Shown here piece by piece: positions 23,466-35,799 of a DNA stretch of 58,012 nt. Location: assembly GCA_013115145.1 (NCBI GenBank), contig JAAPAO010000171.1:1-58012 (forward strand), read 5' to 3'. A program made the translations under genes and the position numbers. Numbering within the stretch: the stretch's first letter is position 1; the number at the start of each line of letters is the position of its first letter. Source of the DNA: Perkinsus chesapeaki. Lineage: Eukaryota > Perkinsozoa > Perkinsida > Perkinsidae. The notes beneath the pieces were generated by a model, which was not told the origin of the DNA, did no database searches, and saw nothing but the letters and a program-made list of their open reading frames with translations.

Positions 23466-24420
23466 CAATGAACGGGTTGAAGGATCCCCCTGTATAGTTA
23501 GCCTGAGTAGCTGATTTGTGTTAAAGATTACTGTTCGCGTTGGTATTGGTCCTTTTTCAATCTTTTTGGTCTTAAATTTGGTGAGTTGAGTTTTGCCATT
23601 AATGATAAATATGGAAGCGTGTATTGAAGACTCAATATTGCCAAGGTGGCTGCCGGCCACGGGCTGGTGTGGCTAGGTTGGACCACTGCTGATCAATGAG
23701 CAGTGATCAGCCCTACACCCGCTACATCCGACGACGGGTTTCGAGAAGGGAACGCTGATGCACCATACATATAGGAGTGTGGCGGGATAATAGTGAGTTT
23801 CTATATAGTCAATTTTATTTTTACTAATAATTCAAGGTGAGTTTCGGTTTTTCATCTATTTTGAGAAACAATTTTTCGATGAATCCCTTATTATCTATTT
23901 CTTCAATGTATCTCTTAACGTATTCAGTAACCTTCCATCTACTTCCTTCAAACGTGAGTATGCTTGATAATTAATGTCTCGCAGCATCCCTTGGTTCTCC
24001 CTATAAATGGATACCCCCCTAACAGGCCCACTGCCTTCCCCAAGATACCCTATGGCTGGCCATTTTGTAACAGTTACTACAGGAGCATATATCAGAATGG
24101 TTATTATAGGAGCAGGATATCTATTCCCTATATGTGGTAGTGATGTTTTCAAATCGGCTGTTCTATAGCTGGGGAAAGGCCCTTTCCGGAAGGGCCATAG
24201 AAAACAGCAGACCAATAACCGATCTCATGCTTCCCATGGTATCAGTCTAGACTAGACTGTCCAGTGATCATCAGATAGTCTGATTCAGACTAATGCATCA
24301 GAGTCTCTAGTTTAGAGAATGGTAAATAATCCGCATTTTATATACTAAATTCCGATATGCGTTTTAGCCGTGGGTTTGGAACCCACGGTTTCGAGAGGTC
24401 CGGAAAAGACGGAAACATGC
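23466..24420. other. Intergenic region, one unassigned minus-strand frame (23895-24215)
   Basis: The frame 24215-23895 (-) encodes 106 residues ending in VRGVSIYRENQGMLRDINYQ and a helical tail, ATG to TAA. It has some coding character but no recognised domain, and I cannot find splice partners. The remainder is AT-rich spacer with short inverted repeats, for example around 24360-24385 where CCGTGGGTT pairs with AACCCACGG. Confidence 0.3.
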
Positions 24421-27400
24421 AGGGCCACTGGCCATCGGCCAGCGTACGTTGTCATTGGGTTTGTTCCCTCAGCTATCTGCGCTGCTTTTGATTATTGGAA
24501 GGCACTGTTCCCTAATACCAACGTGGAGTTTCCTATTACATGTATATATCAAGCCGGAGCGGTGCTTACTGTGGCAGCACTGTCAATGGGCAGGACTTTT
24601 AAAGTAATATTCATGGCTCTCATCGGGATCCCCACAGTCGACTGTCATTATATCTGTTATCCTAGTTTGGTATAGTCTCGAGACGATTGTACAATTGAGG
24701 ATTAGGAAATACCACAGTTTGAATAATTCACTTATATCATAGTACAGCATGTAAAAGGTTCTATTCTCTATATATTCTGGAAATCTCTGAACTGCGGGTG
24801 AAATTTCAGGGTTCAGTATAGCGGCTAGACTCTATCCGGCGGCTAGTATCCGCTGAACTGCACTATTACTAACCGACGTTTTAGGCCTCTCGAGACCGGC
24901 TATATTTTTGATTGGGACAACTAGTTTTTTGTCCAAATTACAGTTAGATCACAGACTTTGATATCACGCTGGAATTCTGTTAACTATGCCTGAGTTACTG
25001 CGGACGGAATATTGAAATCATCCTTCGTATCTCTGTTCTGCTCAGTTTAAGCAGCGAATATATGGGGCATTCGTTGGGCAGTTTATGGGACTACTGGTGG
25101 TTCTGGTATCAAGATGGATAAGTCTTGGCGAAGCTGCACTTTATACGTCATTGATGATACTAGTGTAATATATGGGAGATGTCTCTCAAGGGTGGTGATG
25201 GAGAGAGAATCTCTACTATGTTGGGAAGAGATTCTGTCTCTTAGTGATAGTAGCACACATGGCTCACGCGAGTCGCGTAACGCAGCATGAATGGCAAATG
25301 AGGATAAGAACGACAGTTTCCTGGTGGTCTTATTCAGAGACTACCTGGAAAATAGCAAAAGATTCTGTCGAACTACTTATCCTGCCAAGTTTCATCAGGA
25401 TTCAGTAGGCTGGATCAGACGCGGTTATCCAACATACGGGCGTAGGGTTGTTCTAGCTTGAGCAATGCCGTTTGCCGAATTCCCCAGAAGTTGGCCGGAC
25501 TTGAAGCATTTTCCAAATTTCCGGAAGTTGAAAGTCCGGGATTCAAACCTCGGGGAAATTCCCCCAAAAGTGGATTCCCCCGGGGAATCCACTTTTGGAC
25601 CAATCCTCTTCTGGACCAAAAACGGCAAGTGGGATGAAAATTTCGAAATACTGATGTTTCCAAACACCTAACGATGAGCACGATTCACGAACGATGTTCA
25701 AACTATCGAACGACTTCAACTATCGGAATATTTCCCTTATTCAAAATGACGATTTTTTGCTCTCATTTGGCGGTCTAATTGAATGTCGATGTTCGACAAT
25801 GTATAGGACGCCTATCTTTCAGCAAAATGCATTGATGGCGGGGCGAGGAAAATACGCGGGAACCGAACTACGAATCCGAGCGCCAGATGTGACTCCGTAT
25901 AGCATCTTCGTCAAATATTGTCAAAGTAGTAGATTCCAGAGTGCGCGGACGAAAGAACAAATAGCCCATGATCACTGCGCGGAGATCGCTCGGCACCCAA
26001 TCACGAAAGACCCCCCGAAGGGAAGCTTTAAAAGGAGGCTAGCGCTATTTTCTTTGGTCCAGAATTGTATTGGTCCACAAGCGGCCCGCTGAAAGCGGGC
26101 AAATCCAAACTTCGAACTTCAACGTGTAGACTTTTCCAGGCCGCGAAAACTGGCCGGAAGGCCAGTTGACCCCGGGGCCATCAACCTCCTTATCATCGCT
26201 TAAAATAATTTTGTCGACACTGGTTCAGTGAACCTCCGTCTGTAAATTACAACGCCCGCGTAAGCTGGGTGGAATTTGGGTTGCCACTGGCCTGCGTACA
26301 TTCAAACATAGAGCTCTCGGCTTCAGTATAGCCTTCCTCTGGAATATCAATCCCAGGCCATAGAGTGAGCGTCTCGATGTGATTGAAGCAAATATCCTAG
26401 AGAGCAGGCGCTCGTTTGGTAGGCAAGAAGTAGGCTAAAACAACGAGCTTCAAAGGTGATGTAATTCGCGGCGTCTCCAAAACGTTGATCATCTTTCTTG
26501 AAACACTCGATAGTCCAATTTCCGGGTTGATTCCAGGCATCGCAGAATGCTGAAGGACTCAACTGAGAAAGCTTATCGTTAGGGCCTCGAAACGGTAGTC
26601 CCGAACGTGACCCATAAGCACTGAACGATGTCAGTCGAACGATATTTTGAACCGCAAGAGAAACATTGTCTAGTATCCTTAGTGAACGTTCACAAAGGGC
26701 CTCCTCAGCGAGCTTGTTCGCCTTGGATAATTACCAAAAAGATGTATAATTACAACGATCCGTTATCGATCACGCTACTAGCGTCGCGTATCTAGCGCAG
26801 CTTATGTAGCAACAATTCCGTGGCGCTATATACTAACGGCTAGTGAAAGACTATTTCAAGATGGACTCTAGTGTAAAAGCTCATGGAATGCTTACCATGG
26901 CATACATTGCTTGGGTGCTAGTAGTACGGAAGTAATCCGGAAATACCTCCGTTCTCTTGTACAACCATATTATTTCCGAAACTGCTCATTACTTGCCGAC
27001 GGCTCGTCGGCGATGGCAAGTTGCCGTCACATGCACTAGCAATAGACAGCTCTGCACCTCAGCCAAGTGTGTAACGATTTGTAATGTAACTAACAGTGTT
27101 CGATTTGCAAGTATTATCTATCCCTCTTGAGAATGATCGATCTGATTTTTGCGAATGCTGGTCAGGCTGAATCACTTGTCATTTCTATTCTGTATGATTT
27201 TTCCTGATACAACAGACATGCAATGTCGAAACAGAAGTTGAGCCACGTGAGCAGAAGAAATGCGTTCATATCCAATACTATTGGATATAATACAGTAGAC
27301 CTATTGGACCAATAGGTTTGCACACCGGCTATAATATCTATATCCTACATTTATTCTTCCACTCAGCTTCGACAGGCTCTTCCTATCTATCGTAACAGCA

Positions 27401-29711
27401 TTCGCCGATTCTAGTCTTCTTGCCCTCAACTCGCAGTATTCCCCTAAAATGCAGGAGGCGATGCAGATCGGTGTGGGTAAGTTGTAAATCGACTCGCGTT
27501 GACTGGTTGCCAAGTCTCGAGTCTGTCTCCTCACTTGTAGCCGTTTTTATACAGCATTAATTATTGCAAGCATTGATACGAAGTAATATAGGCTTCTTCA
27601 GGTCTCTCTACTTTCGTCTCTGTCATGTATCGTGACACTACCAAGTTGATGGCTGCATCAGTGGCGGATGCCACTAGTATTTACTTTGGTGCAGCTTTGG
27701 CTACGGTGAGAAGGCGGAAAATATCGATTAAATATTCCACGCTGAGAGGCCCAGATCAGTTTGGTTTGTCGGTCATATTTCTCTTAATTCTGTCGTTAAA
27801 CTGACAACATTGGACTTGGTATTGCTAGAAGCATCGGCGATCGAGGAGTCACTTTAGCCTTATAAGGAATACCTCCATTCAACTAGTCCATACGCACTTG
27901 TACCAATTGACATCTGACAGGTTGTTCGAGAAAAACAAAAAACAGGTCGCTGTGATAAATTTAGTCGATTAAAGTACATACTGACCTTTGTGGTGGGCAA
28001 ATTGTAGTAATGTGTTGAATGCATGGTTCCTCTGTACTTTGTAATGTGTTCAATACATAGTTCCTCTGTACTTTGTAATGTGTTCAATACATAGTTCCTN
28101 NNNNNNNNNNNNNNNNNNNNNNNNNNNNNNNNNNNNNNNNNNNNNNNNNNNNNNNNNNNNNNNNNNNNNNNNNNNNNNNNNNNNNNNNNNNNNNNNNATA
28201 CATAGTTCCTCTGTACTTTGTAATGTGTTCAATACATAGTTCCTCTGTACTTTGTAATGTGTTCAATACATGGTTCCTCTGTACTTTGTAATGTGTTCAA
28301 TACATAGTTCCTCTGTACTATGTATTTGTTCACCTTTCCTCATCACTGCTGTATACGAAGCTCTCTTCATATTGCATACCCGCATTTGCACAAAGTGTAT
28401 AAGTTGTTCTTATTCAGGTCATCACCGCTATCCCGTGTGTGACCTTTACTAGTCTGGATCACGACCACTGGTTCCAGACTATTCTCTTGACCGTCTACAC
28501 AGCAGCTGATGTTATTGGAAGATTCTCTGTTAGATTCAGAGGTCCTCTTAACTACTCTAATATTTGGATAACTGCTGTCTTCCGTAAGTCTTCAGAATGC
28601 CGCCTCATCTGCGGCGCCTTGAAACTCGTTGCCGATATAAATTACACTTCCGAGCATTATCTCGTCGTACGAAATTTCTCACGATCTTGCGAATTCTCTG
28701 AAACCATTTGTCGACGCCCGTGAGAACGGGGCCTGATGAAGCGTATCGAAACTGCCTTACCACGATCGCTTTTTGCTCTTTGCGTGTTGGCAAGTCGCTC
28801 AACAGTTGAGTCGCACTTCCTTTGTTGGTTCGCAAGTTGCTCTATCACTAATACAAATTGCGGTTCACGAGCGGTGATGCTTTCGCAGTCCAATCCCAGG
28901 GAACTCTATTTTCTCTATTTGAATCTTTTTTCATCCAACCTTTATATAATATTACAACTCCACAATTAATCAAGTCCACAACTCCTTAATGAACCACAAA
29001 CTCCTGCATAATAGCGAGCTGAATGTTCGGCATCCCGAAGCACATTTATACTTAAGCTTGTCAATGGTGGTCAGTTGCCCTATTGGTCCCTATTCTGATA
29101 TTATGTGCATCTGGTATAATATCAAATGATTGGGTGTCGCTATGCTCTGTACTCGTATTTGGTCTGGCTAATGGTTACTCAGTCAGCCTTACCTTGATTA
29201 CCGTTAATGAAATTCCAGGTCTAACGGCCGACGAGCTGGAGGCCACTGGAAGGTTCTCGGCGGTGTCGCTCAATCTCGGTAAGTCCTCGATCACACATCA
29301 ACTCCTTTCGTATCTTTCGCATCATATGAAATCCTTTGCAGTGCAGCCGTACTCAATTTGTATAGTGCAGCAGAAATCAGCCACTATAGAAATGCCTGCG
29401 CACACAATTGGGGAAGACATTACAGTTTCATGCATTTGCACGTAAAACTGTCACACTAAAAGGCCGGGGATACCGAAACCCGGGTATTGGTTTCCCTATA
29501 TAGGCGAAAGGCACTGAGCACGCTTTCAACGGAGTTAGATTGAAAACTATACTCCTGCGACGCAATCATAATACATACAACACGGACATTGGCTCTTCGC
29601 TTTGGATCTATGATATCCCTCTTAACCCTGCCTGTGCTGTTATTGTCAGGTCTCTGCATGGGTGGCTTCCTCGCCATGGGCATCGGTCTGTGTATGGGCA
29701 TCGCAGCGTGA
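24421..29711 (+). CDS. Equilibrative nucleoside transporter (ENT/SLC29 family), 7 exons
   Basis: Exons about 24421-24603, 25046-25146, 27367-27476, 27602-27705, 28418-28583, 29075-29278 and 29650-29711 join in frame. The product matches ENT transporters, multi-pass membrane proteins that carry nucleosides and nucleobases. AICAAFDYWKALFPNTNVEF corresponds to 'N..I...DYF...YP..N', and FLSIVTAFADSSLLALNSQY to the 'Q.S.FGLA...P' helix. ADVIGRFSVRFRGPL is the 'N..D..GR' motif, and VFGLANGYSVSLTLITVNEI with the final GLCMGGFLAMGIGLCMGIAA form the last helices. At about 310 residues it is shorter than typical ENTs (about 400-450). The N-terminus is uncertain (no clear ATG in exon 1), and an exon could be missing near the N gap. 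Loss of function cannot be judged. Confidence 0.82.
25564..26092. mobile_element. Palindrome-bearing insertion-like segment in ENT intron 2
   Basis: A perfect 17-bp palindrome arm pair (CCAAAAGTGGATTCCCC / GGGGAATCCACTTTTGG, one central C) occupies 25564-25598. Overlapping it, TGGACCAATCCTCTTCTGG (from 25596) is matched in inverted orientation at 26053-26077 (22 of 25 positions). Between the inverted repeats lies an open frame, 25694-26092 (+), of 132 residues without a recognised domain. The arrangement suggests a small foldback or MITE-like insertion inside the 2.2-kb intron of the nucleoside transporter gene. No target duplication was identified. Confidence 0.5.
26093..27366. other. Intron sequence without recognised content
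   Basis: Remainder of the large ENT intron. The frames at 26347-26562 (-) and 27301-27534 (-, antisense to the ENT exon) are not supported as genes. A short repeat of ATACTATTGGATATAATACA type occurs near 27275, where TATTGGATAT and the following TATTGGACCAATA are partly palindromic. Confidence 0.35.
28013..28325. repeat. 34-bp minisatellite interrupted by an assembly gap
   Basis: The unit GTTCAATACATAGTTCCTCT plus GTACTTTGTAATGT (34 bp) repeats almost identically on both sides of 98 Ns (28100-28197). The first copy near 28013 is diverged (GAATGCATGG). The N run is very likely unassembled copies, so true array length is unknown. The array lies in an intron of the nucleoside transporter gene. 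Confidence 0.9.
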
Positions 29712-29903
29712 TAGGCTACATTAGCGGTTATTTTTTCAATGCAATGGTTTCTAACCTTTGGGGTTCTGCGTTTCATTGACTTTGTTGATCAGTGCGATCA
29801 GTTGATGGTCAGTTTCCTTAGAAAAGTGATCCTTGGGAATTGTTAAGGGCGAGCGAGAAGTTTCCTTAGAAAAATGATTTTTCGCATCAGTTGACTGTCG
29901 TTT

Positions 29904-30134
29904 TTGATGTACTGCGCACCAGCGGACCTGCTTACTGGCGAGGAAGAGGAGGAAGAGGGGGTTGCCGATTCTGAAGTTGATAAGGAAAAAGACGGTATGA
30001 CTTTTGTTGGTCGCAGCTGGTACTTACCACCACTATCAGATACAACGGCGGTCGTTGAAAGAGCCAACAGCGAGAGGTGGGCCGAAAGTGTTGGAATCGA
30101 TCCTGTCGGGCTCGGGTTTTTCCGTCGCCTGTAG
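29904..30134 (+). CDS. Unassigned acidic frame, possible first exon of the next gene
   Basis: A plus-strand frame of 76 residues with an acidic run (GEEEEEEGVADSEVDKEKD) and a basic end. It lies 190 bp past the nucleoside transporter stop and before the exons at 30409 onward. It may be a separate small gene or a 5' exon of the next one. Candidate donors exist (for example GGTATGA after EKD near 29994), but I could not fix a junction. Confidence 0.3.
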   Translation: MMYCAPADLLTGEEEEEEGVADSEVDKEKDGMTFVGRSWYLPPLSDTTAVVERANSERWAESVGIDPVGLGFFRRL

Positions 30135-30408
30135 AATCGTTGAACCGTAAAGAATTTATCATATATTTCATGCTTGAGCACTTAAAGCTCCTCAGTGAGG
30201 CATATTAGGAATACTTACCAATTATCATCCTCAGTAACAGTGAGGAGATATATCTACTATTGGCCATCCTAGCATACCGATTTCTACATTTTTTATTGAG
30301 GCGTCTCGGGAATATCCCTCAACAGGAATCTCGTAAAGACTTTTTAAAACGTTTACTCGTGTGCAGCTGGATGAATCTTTTGGCGTGTGAATTCTTGTAC
30401 TCTCTCAG

Positions 30409-31172
30409 TGCTACCAAGTCATCCGGCAGTAGCCCTCGTGGTTCAACAGTCGAACGAGCATCACCTTATCGAAGGCAGAGCTCGGAAGGTGAGCTACGTA
30501 GCGTGGTTGCTGGAACTTATCCATCTGGTCTAACGAAGCTCGTCAAGGAAAGGAAAATTCTCTAAGATGAAAAATTTCCCCTGTCAGAATCTTTTCCAAG
30601 AAAAAAATTCTGGGAAATTAAATTAAACATCTCATTTTATAGCACAAAAAATCTTCTGAGGAAGATTTTTTTCGGTTTTTCGATCTCCCAACGCAAATCT
30701 TCGGTGAGAGTTTCACAACAGAGGATGAATATTTAGATGAAAACCGACGAATTGATCGAGAGCTCTTTCACAAACCATTAGCTCATCATTTCCAGATATC
30801 TGTCTGCGAGCAAGCAGTGGAAATAGCTCTGGCTCGACGGCATCGAGTTCGGCAACTTGGGGAGAGCAGAGCACCTGGCAACCACCACACTCGAATACCG
30901 TTGTCGATCTGAGACCAACAAGATCGGTTCAGCAACGCACCCATCAGCCGTTTCATGGCAACCAGGGCCCAAGATGGCGACGGAGAGAAGAACCGAGGGC
31001 CGCTAGGAAAGGGGGAGGCAATCGTGGCTGGGCTGGCAATTGGCAGCCTAGCGAGCCGAGCTTTGCGTGGCCTGATGCCAGAGATGGCCAGATTTACGAC
31101 CTACATCATCAGCCGACCTGGCCGGAGGTTTCTGTGAGCTCGGCGCTGCCGGTAGGGGAGAGACAGAGGTAG
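30409..31172 (+). CDS. Basic, Trp/Arg/Gly-rich protein, 3' exons
   Basis: Exons 30409-30488, 30643-30816 and 30870-31172 (TAG) join in frame; the last intron is 53 nt. The middle exon encodes SSEEDFFRFFDLPTQIFGES and a charged helix (DEYLDENRRIDRELFHKPLA). The last exon encodes a low-complexity basic region with RWRRREEPRAARKGGGNRGW and several Trp-Pro pairs, ending in PTWPEVSVSSALPVGERQR. Arg/Gly/Trp-rich tails like this are common in RNA-associated proteins, but no RNA-binding fold was recognised. The start is unresolved: exon 1 must be preceded by another exon ending in phase 1. Confidence 0.5.
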
Positions 31173-31761
31173 GAGCGTGAGCGTTGGACGTAGGAAGATC
31201 TTTAATTGCAAACTGTATGAACTGTAGAATAGAGCCAGTCTTAAGCACAAAAGTTATAAATCGTAGCGATACTAATATAAGATAATCTAATTATTATATG
31301 GAATAATCAAGTGCTGGTGAAAATTGTATCCGCTATGTGGGCGTTAATAGTACTTAAGATGAAAAGAACGGTGATGCAGTTCGATGCGTAACGAGCGGGT
31401 ATATTTGCCGGATATATATTGTATAAATTCACTGTGGCTTAAATCTTCGTTATCTGGAAATATTCCATCTCGAAGGCCCCTGTCACCATTTCTCGAAGCA
31501 TCGGACACAAACTCTTGGAGACCAAGATCTCAAACAATCCTGAAATGCCGAGCATTGCGGAGTTACTAGTGACTTCATTACAGTTATTTACCGAATCACT
31601 GTGTATATATATTATGCACATGATTAGCCATATCTTTGCTTTGTATTAGCCTAACCGCTGAAAGCTCCATAATATCTGCGTGGCTCAGGCGATCGCACTC
31701 GCTTGCTGCGCGGGGGTCTCCGCGGGTTAACTATGTATTGGCGACGGTCCCATTTGAGCAC

Positions 31762-33047
31762 ATGCTTTATGATGATGGTGCTGAGAGCTTCCTAGCTCCG
31801 GTACAGCCGGCCAGGATTGATTTTTTGGAGACTCCAATGGATGAAAATGAAACAGGTTTAAGTGAGTTGGCCGTTTCACTTGGAGACTTTGCCGACTTTG
31901 CCTGTCCAGTCGAGGTCTCGCCGGCCCGCCTATACTGTGTGTTCTGTGACAAGAATAAAGGGTGCTCCCCAGCGAAGTTGATGGAGACATCCTTGGTGCA
32001 TTTGAGGAGCAAACAGCATAAAGCGCGGCGAGCATATTATAGGGAGCAGTTGGACTTGTGCGGGGAGTTCAACAAGTGTGTGCGCTGAGTAGTTGTTATT
32101 GACGATTCATTTCCAGGCGCTTGGAGCTTATCAAGAGCCACCAGATATTCCTCAAGTTGATTCCGTTTAATGGCGACCTCGTTCCACAGAAGTGAGTGTA
32201 TCGGCAGCGCGAGGCCACTTGGGTGGACTTTCACCACCGCAACTGTGGAGGCCCTAATCTCAACTGCGTCGAGCATGATTGTGTTATAACTTATAACGTA
32301 TAAGTATGCCACAACATCTTGGTTCACTACTTGCATTCCTTTCTCGAACATCAGAGATGCATTTTGTGTGCCACCGGGATACGGTCTCTGTTAGATCAAC
32401 TATTCTGTAGCATAGACAGATGATGGCAAGGAACTGCATAGAAGGGCTCTCCTATTAACCATATCCTCTCCCCATTGTCCACTAGTTTCCCGTCCACGCT
32501 CACAACATGCACTTACGTATTTTTAGTCCAGATCCGTCGTCATTGATATCTCAGGTATTGGTGCCACCTTTGCGACAGAGGCCTTAAAGGCTTCCTCGAT
32601 ATCCGAAACCACTTGAAGGACCAGTTCCACACTCAACGAGTGGCAATGCACGTGTTCTGCGAGAAACAAGGCATGAGGCTGCCACCGCGGCGCCTCGGTG
32701 GGGAAGTGGCAAACTGCTCACAGTAAATCCTTCCTCGGCAAAGTCTGCAGTCGTTGTTCAGCTTTGTGGATGTCCCGAGTGTCGACCACATGACTAAGGC
32801 CGAATTAGATCGGAACGGCATAGTCATAACAGACGGCATCAACTTCCCACACGAGCCCTCTGGTTGGCTTTTCTGTAATATTTATTTTCATTTTTCTTCC
32901 ATTGTTTTTATAGGTACTTTTTGTCGTAAGAAATTCTCCGACCCGCAGCGGATGCAAGAGCACTGCAGCAGCTGGCGGCATCGCAGTTCAGTTCACGCGG
33001 CAGCTCCGTCGAGTGTAGATGTGCTTAAAAGCAGCGAATCTATTTGA
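31762..33047 (+). CDS. C2H2 (U1/matrin-like) zinc-finger protein, 276 aa, 6 exons
   Basis: Exons 31762-32075, 32117-32191, 32357-32383, 32555-32722, 32762-32874 and 32914-33047 join in phase, with introns of 41, 165, 171, 39 and 39 nt. Three C2H2-type fingers are visible: RLYCVFCDKNKGCSPAKLME with a following H..H pair (HLRSKQH), YWCHLCDRGLKGFLDIRNHL, and WLFCTFCRKKFSDPQRMQEH followed by WRH. The third finger is completed only after removing the 39-nt intron at 32875-32913, which supports that junction strongly. Long His spacing suggests RNA-binding U1/matrin-type or Surf2-like fingers rather than classic DNA-binding tandem fingers. The start ATG at 31762 is a choice; an upstream extension to 31700 is possible. 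The 27-nt exon 3 is the least certain part. Confidence 0.65.
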
Positions 33048-33393
33048 TGTTTGTTCCTGTGAATACATGTTATGCAGTTTCCATTATGCCTCACCAGTTT
33101 GGGTTAAGTTGGACCAATTCGGATGAACCCCCCACCAGTGTGAGAGGCGTTTATCCAGCTTGGTCAGTAGGGTAAGGCTTGCCCAGAAAGCACTAAGCAC
33201 TCCTACCGACAGCATGGTGAGTGCACTAGGCAAACTGACACCGGTGTTAGCTTCCGTGTCACTATGTATGATACTAATGGGATCCACTTCAAGGTGGTAT
33301 ACTGCTGAGCCGCCACGCTACTTAATAGTCTGGTCACCTCCTCGGCTATCTCAATACTCTATTACTCTCCTCCAGCCCTCCCTTGGCGTTATC

Positions 33394-35574
33394 ATGCCTG
33401 ATTCTTCGAAAGCTCTCGATGACTTCTGGGACGCTGCCATTCGTTTAGCGGCCTCCTCTGACATTGTCGATTATCCCCTTGCATTCCTTATTGATATCTA
33501 CCGAACCTGCGCTGACCGTCTTCCAGACGGACGTTGGTGTCGCCGACAAGACCGAGTCTTTGAATTCGTAAGTCGCCTTCTGTTATACTGAGAGCTATCA
33601 TCTGTTTGAGGGCTTACCAGTTTCAAGGGCGTTCCTGTAGGGCCACTGTGACAGGTGATAATACTGTCCGTTAATATCAATAATTAGTCTTCTGGGCTTT
33701 CCCTCAGATCTCCGCGTGTTATATGTGCGATATGTCATATTACTCGGGGTGATCTATACGAGTATTAGTATATACAGTCGGTGCAGAATAGTTATGTAAA
33801 TCACCAAACCAGAAATGTGGTGTACTTGCACAGCTTGCACACTTTTCTAAGCTCGTATTTCAGCAGTGCCGAGATCGCCGAAAATATCTACTCGTTTTAC
33901 CATTGTAGCAGGAAATATTTTAGGGCCTGTCATCTTGCTTAACACATGGAAGCGTGTGGTGCGCAGCCTTCATCAACTGTGAGAGGAGGCGAGCAGAGGC
34001 TTGGACCCATTAGACGTTCTGCCTTATGGGCCTAGCCTTTGGGGGTTTTTAGTGGGTATGGCTTAGCGAGTCATACAGTAACCTTGTGAGGGCTGCAGCC
34101 ACACCTCCGAGTTTCTTCTTGAATGGATCTCCCCCACAGGCTGGTAGCATGCCAAAAAAACCCTTGCACAGTATAGGTTAAACTGTATTAGTAATTACTA
34201 ATAGATTGTACGGTATTATTTTTTTATTACACTGTGCCCCGCCGACGCCTTCGTGCTGATCAGATCTCCAAAGGCTTAGAGATCTCTAGTGACCGATATG
34301 ACCCCGGGGAAGATCCGCGGTCAAAAGAGGGACTAATCGACGCCTGTGTGACGGAGCTATGGATTGCCAATAACAAGATAAGGTAAACCTCAAATTCATA
34401 TGAAATGTTGAGCCTCGAATGCAGGGAGGAAGAAAGGGCGAATAGGAGAGCAGCAAGACGGGCGTCGCCGAGCACGGCGAATTCGACAGAGGCAAGCCGG
34501 GAGGGGCTGGCGGAGCGAAGGTAAACAAAAGTCAGGATTTTTTTGTTTTATTTGTATTGCAGGCATCCTTTGGTACACGGTCCTAGTAGCGGTCGAAAGG
34601 TCAACTTTAGCAGCGATGATGAAGGGGACAGCGCTACACGATCATCCAAGATGCCGAGACGGACTGTGAGGAGTCAGCGACCTGCTGCAGGTGGGCGGAT
34701 TTGAGGAGGCGTGATATACTTCTAAAATATCATCAATAACTTGCCTTGTTAGTATGAGTGCTATAAGAAAGCTTTACACAGTACGGCGGTCATGACGGGG
34801 ACTAATAAATAGGTGTTTGTGATGTATCCAAGCTCGACTGTATGAACCTTGGTTTTCAAACACATATCCTATCAAATTCATTCTGGCTTGGGGCCTCCCC
34901 GTCTCCTTAGTTTCATAGCTCTCCACGCCTGAGAGTAGCCTTCAGAGCTGTTGTTCATCTGCAGTTCGCGGCGCTTTTTACAACGTCAATGTTTTCATCC
35001 TGCTCATTCGTATGCTTGATTGCATCTCAGGAGGGACAGAGAGCAGCCAAGGAAGCGCGGGCGCCAATAGTGTGAGGCTTGAAGGCTTCTTCGACGGAGC
35101 TGTATTATAGCATATAGGCCTCGCCAGAGGGCTCATCGGAGATTCATCGAGCGGAGCCCCCAACACGTGCAATACCAATGCCGGATCGCCCTCGACCACC
35201 GGAGCCATCAAGGCCGAGGGGCCCTGAGCCAGCCGACTCCTCTGGGAGCCAGCGGTTGGGAGAGGGCGCTCTTCCTCCGTTCCGTATGAGGGGCTCAGTG
35301 TATCGGAAATGGGAGGTAGGAAGATTCTTGGTAACATTATTGATGAGCTTTGATTAGCAGGATTGGGAGGTAGATTATTTGGACAGAGGGATTCGGAAGT
35401 ACCACGACAAGAAACTGCGATGGAGGCTAATGCTGGAAGATCCTGAGCTGAAGTACGCTGTCATCAGTTCGGTATCTTCAGAATCGGCGACGCTGCAGGT
35501 TTGCGCCGGATAGAAAGGAAGAGCATTTGCGGGAGAAATTCAAACGTTTGCAGAAGCAAGGCTATTACGGTTAA
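33394..35574 (+). CDS. Hypothetical protein, 307 aa, 8 exons
   Basis: Exons 33394-33567, 34264-34382, 34425-34520, 34563-34690, 35031-35071, 35118-35315, 35361-35452 and 35499-35574 give one continuous frame (924 nt with stop). Five of seven introns are 42-46 nt. The N-terminus is helical (ALDDFWDAAIRLAASSDIVD, RTCADRLPDGRWCRRQDRVF). The centre is Arg/Ser/Pro-rich (REEERANRRAARRASPS, PDRPRPPEPSRPRGPEPADS). The C-terminus is a charged helical segment (VDYLDRGIRKYHDKKLRWRL, HLREKFKRLQKQGYYG). No family was recognised. The exact phase agreement across seven introns is strong evidence that this is a real gene. It lies in the plus-strand cluster between the zinc-finger gene and a small membrane protein gene. 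Confidence 0.65.
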
Positions 35575-35799
35575 CAATGTTGAGTGTTGCACGAAATTGT
35601 ATTTTCATGTTGTATGGTTGTCGATTTCACAGTTGGTACGCGGAAGAATACAAGCCGTAGTCAAGGCTGACACACGAGTGTTGAATGATTAGATCATTGA
35701 CGTACAGATATAATAAGAATACTGATGCTCTACCTCCTACGAGGATGAAGGAATGAAGTCACAGACTGTGACTCACAGTACTCCTCCACGTGGGGGTGT

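Noticed and set aside
24361-24440. Possible tRNA because of CCGTGGGTTTGGAACCCACGG
   Set aside because: No cloverleaf arms or A/B box spacing could be assembled around it.
28050-28266. ORFs running through the N gap
   Set aside because: Artefacts of translating Ns within the 34-bp satellite.
30683-30720. 18-nt intron candidate (GTGAGAGTTTCACAACAG)
   Set aside because: The 18 nt are in frame without a stop, so the exon reads through and no intron is needed.
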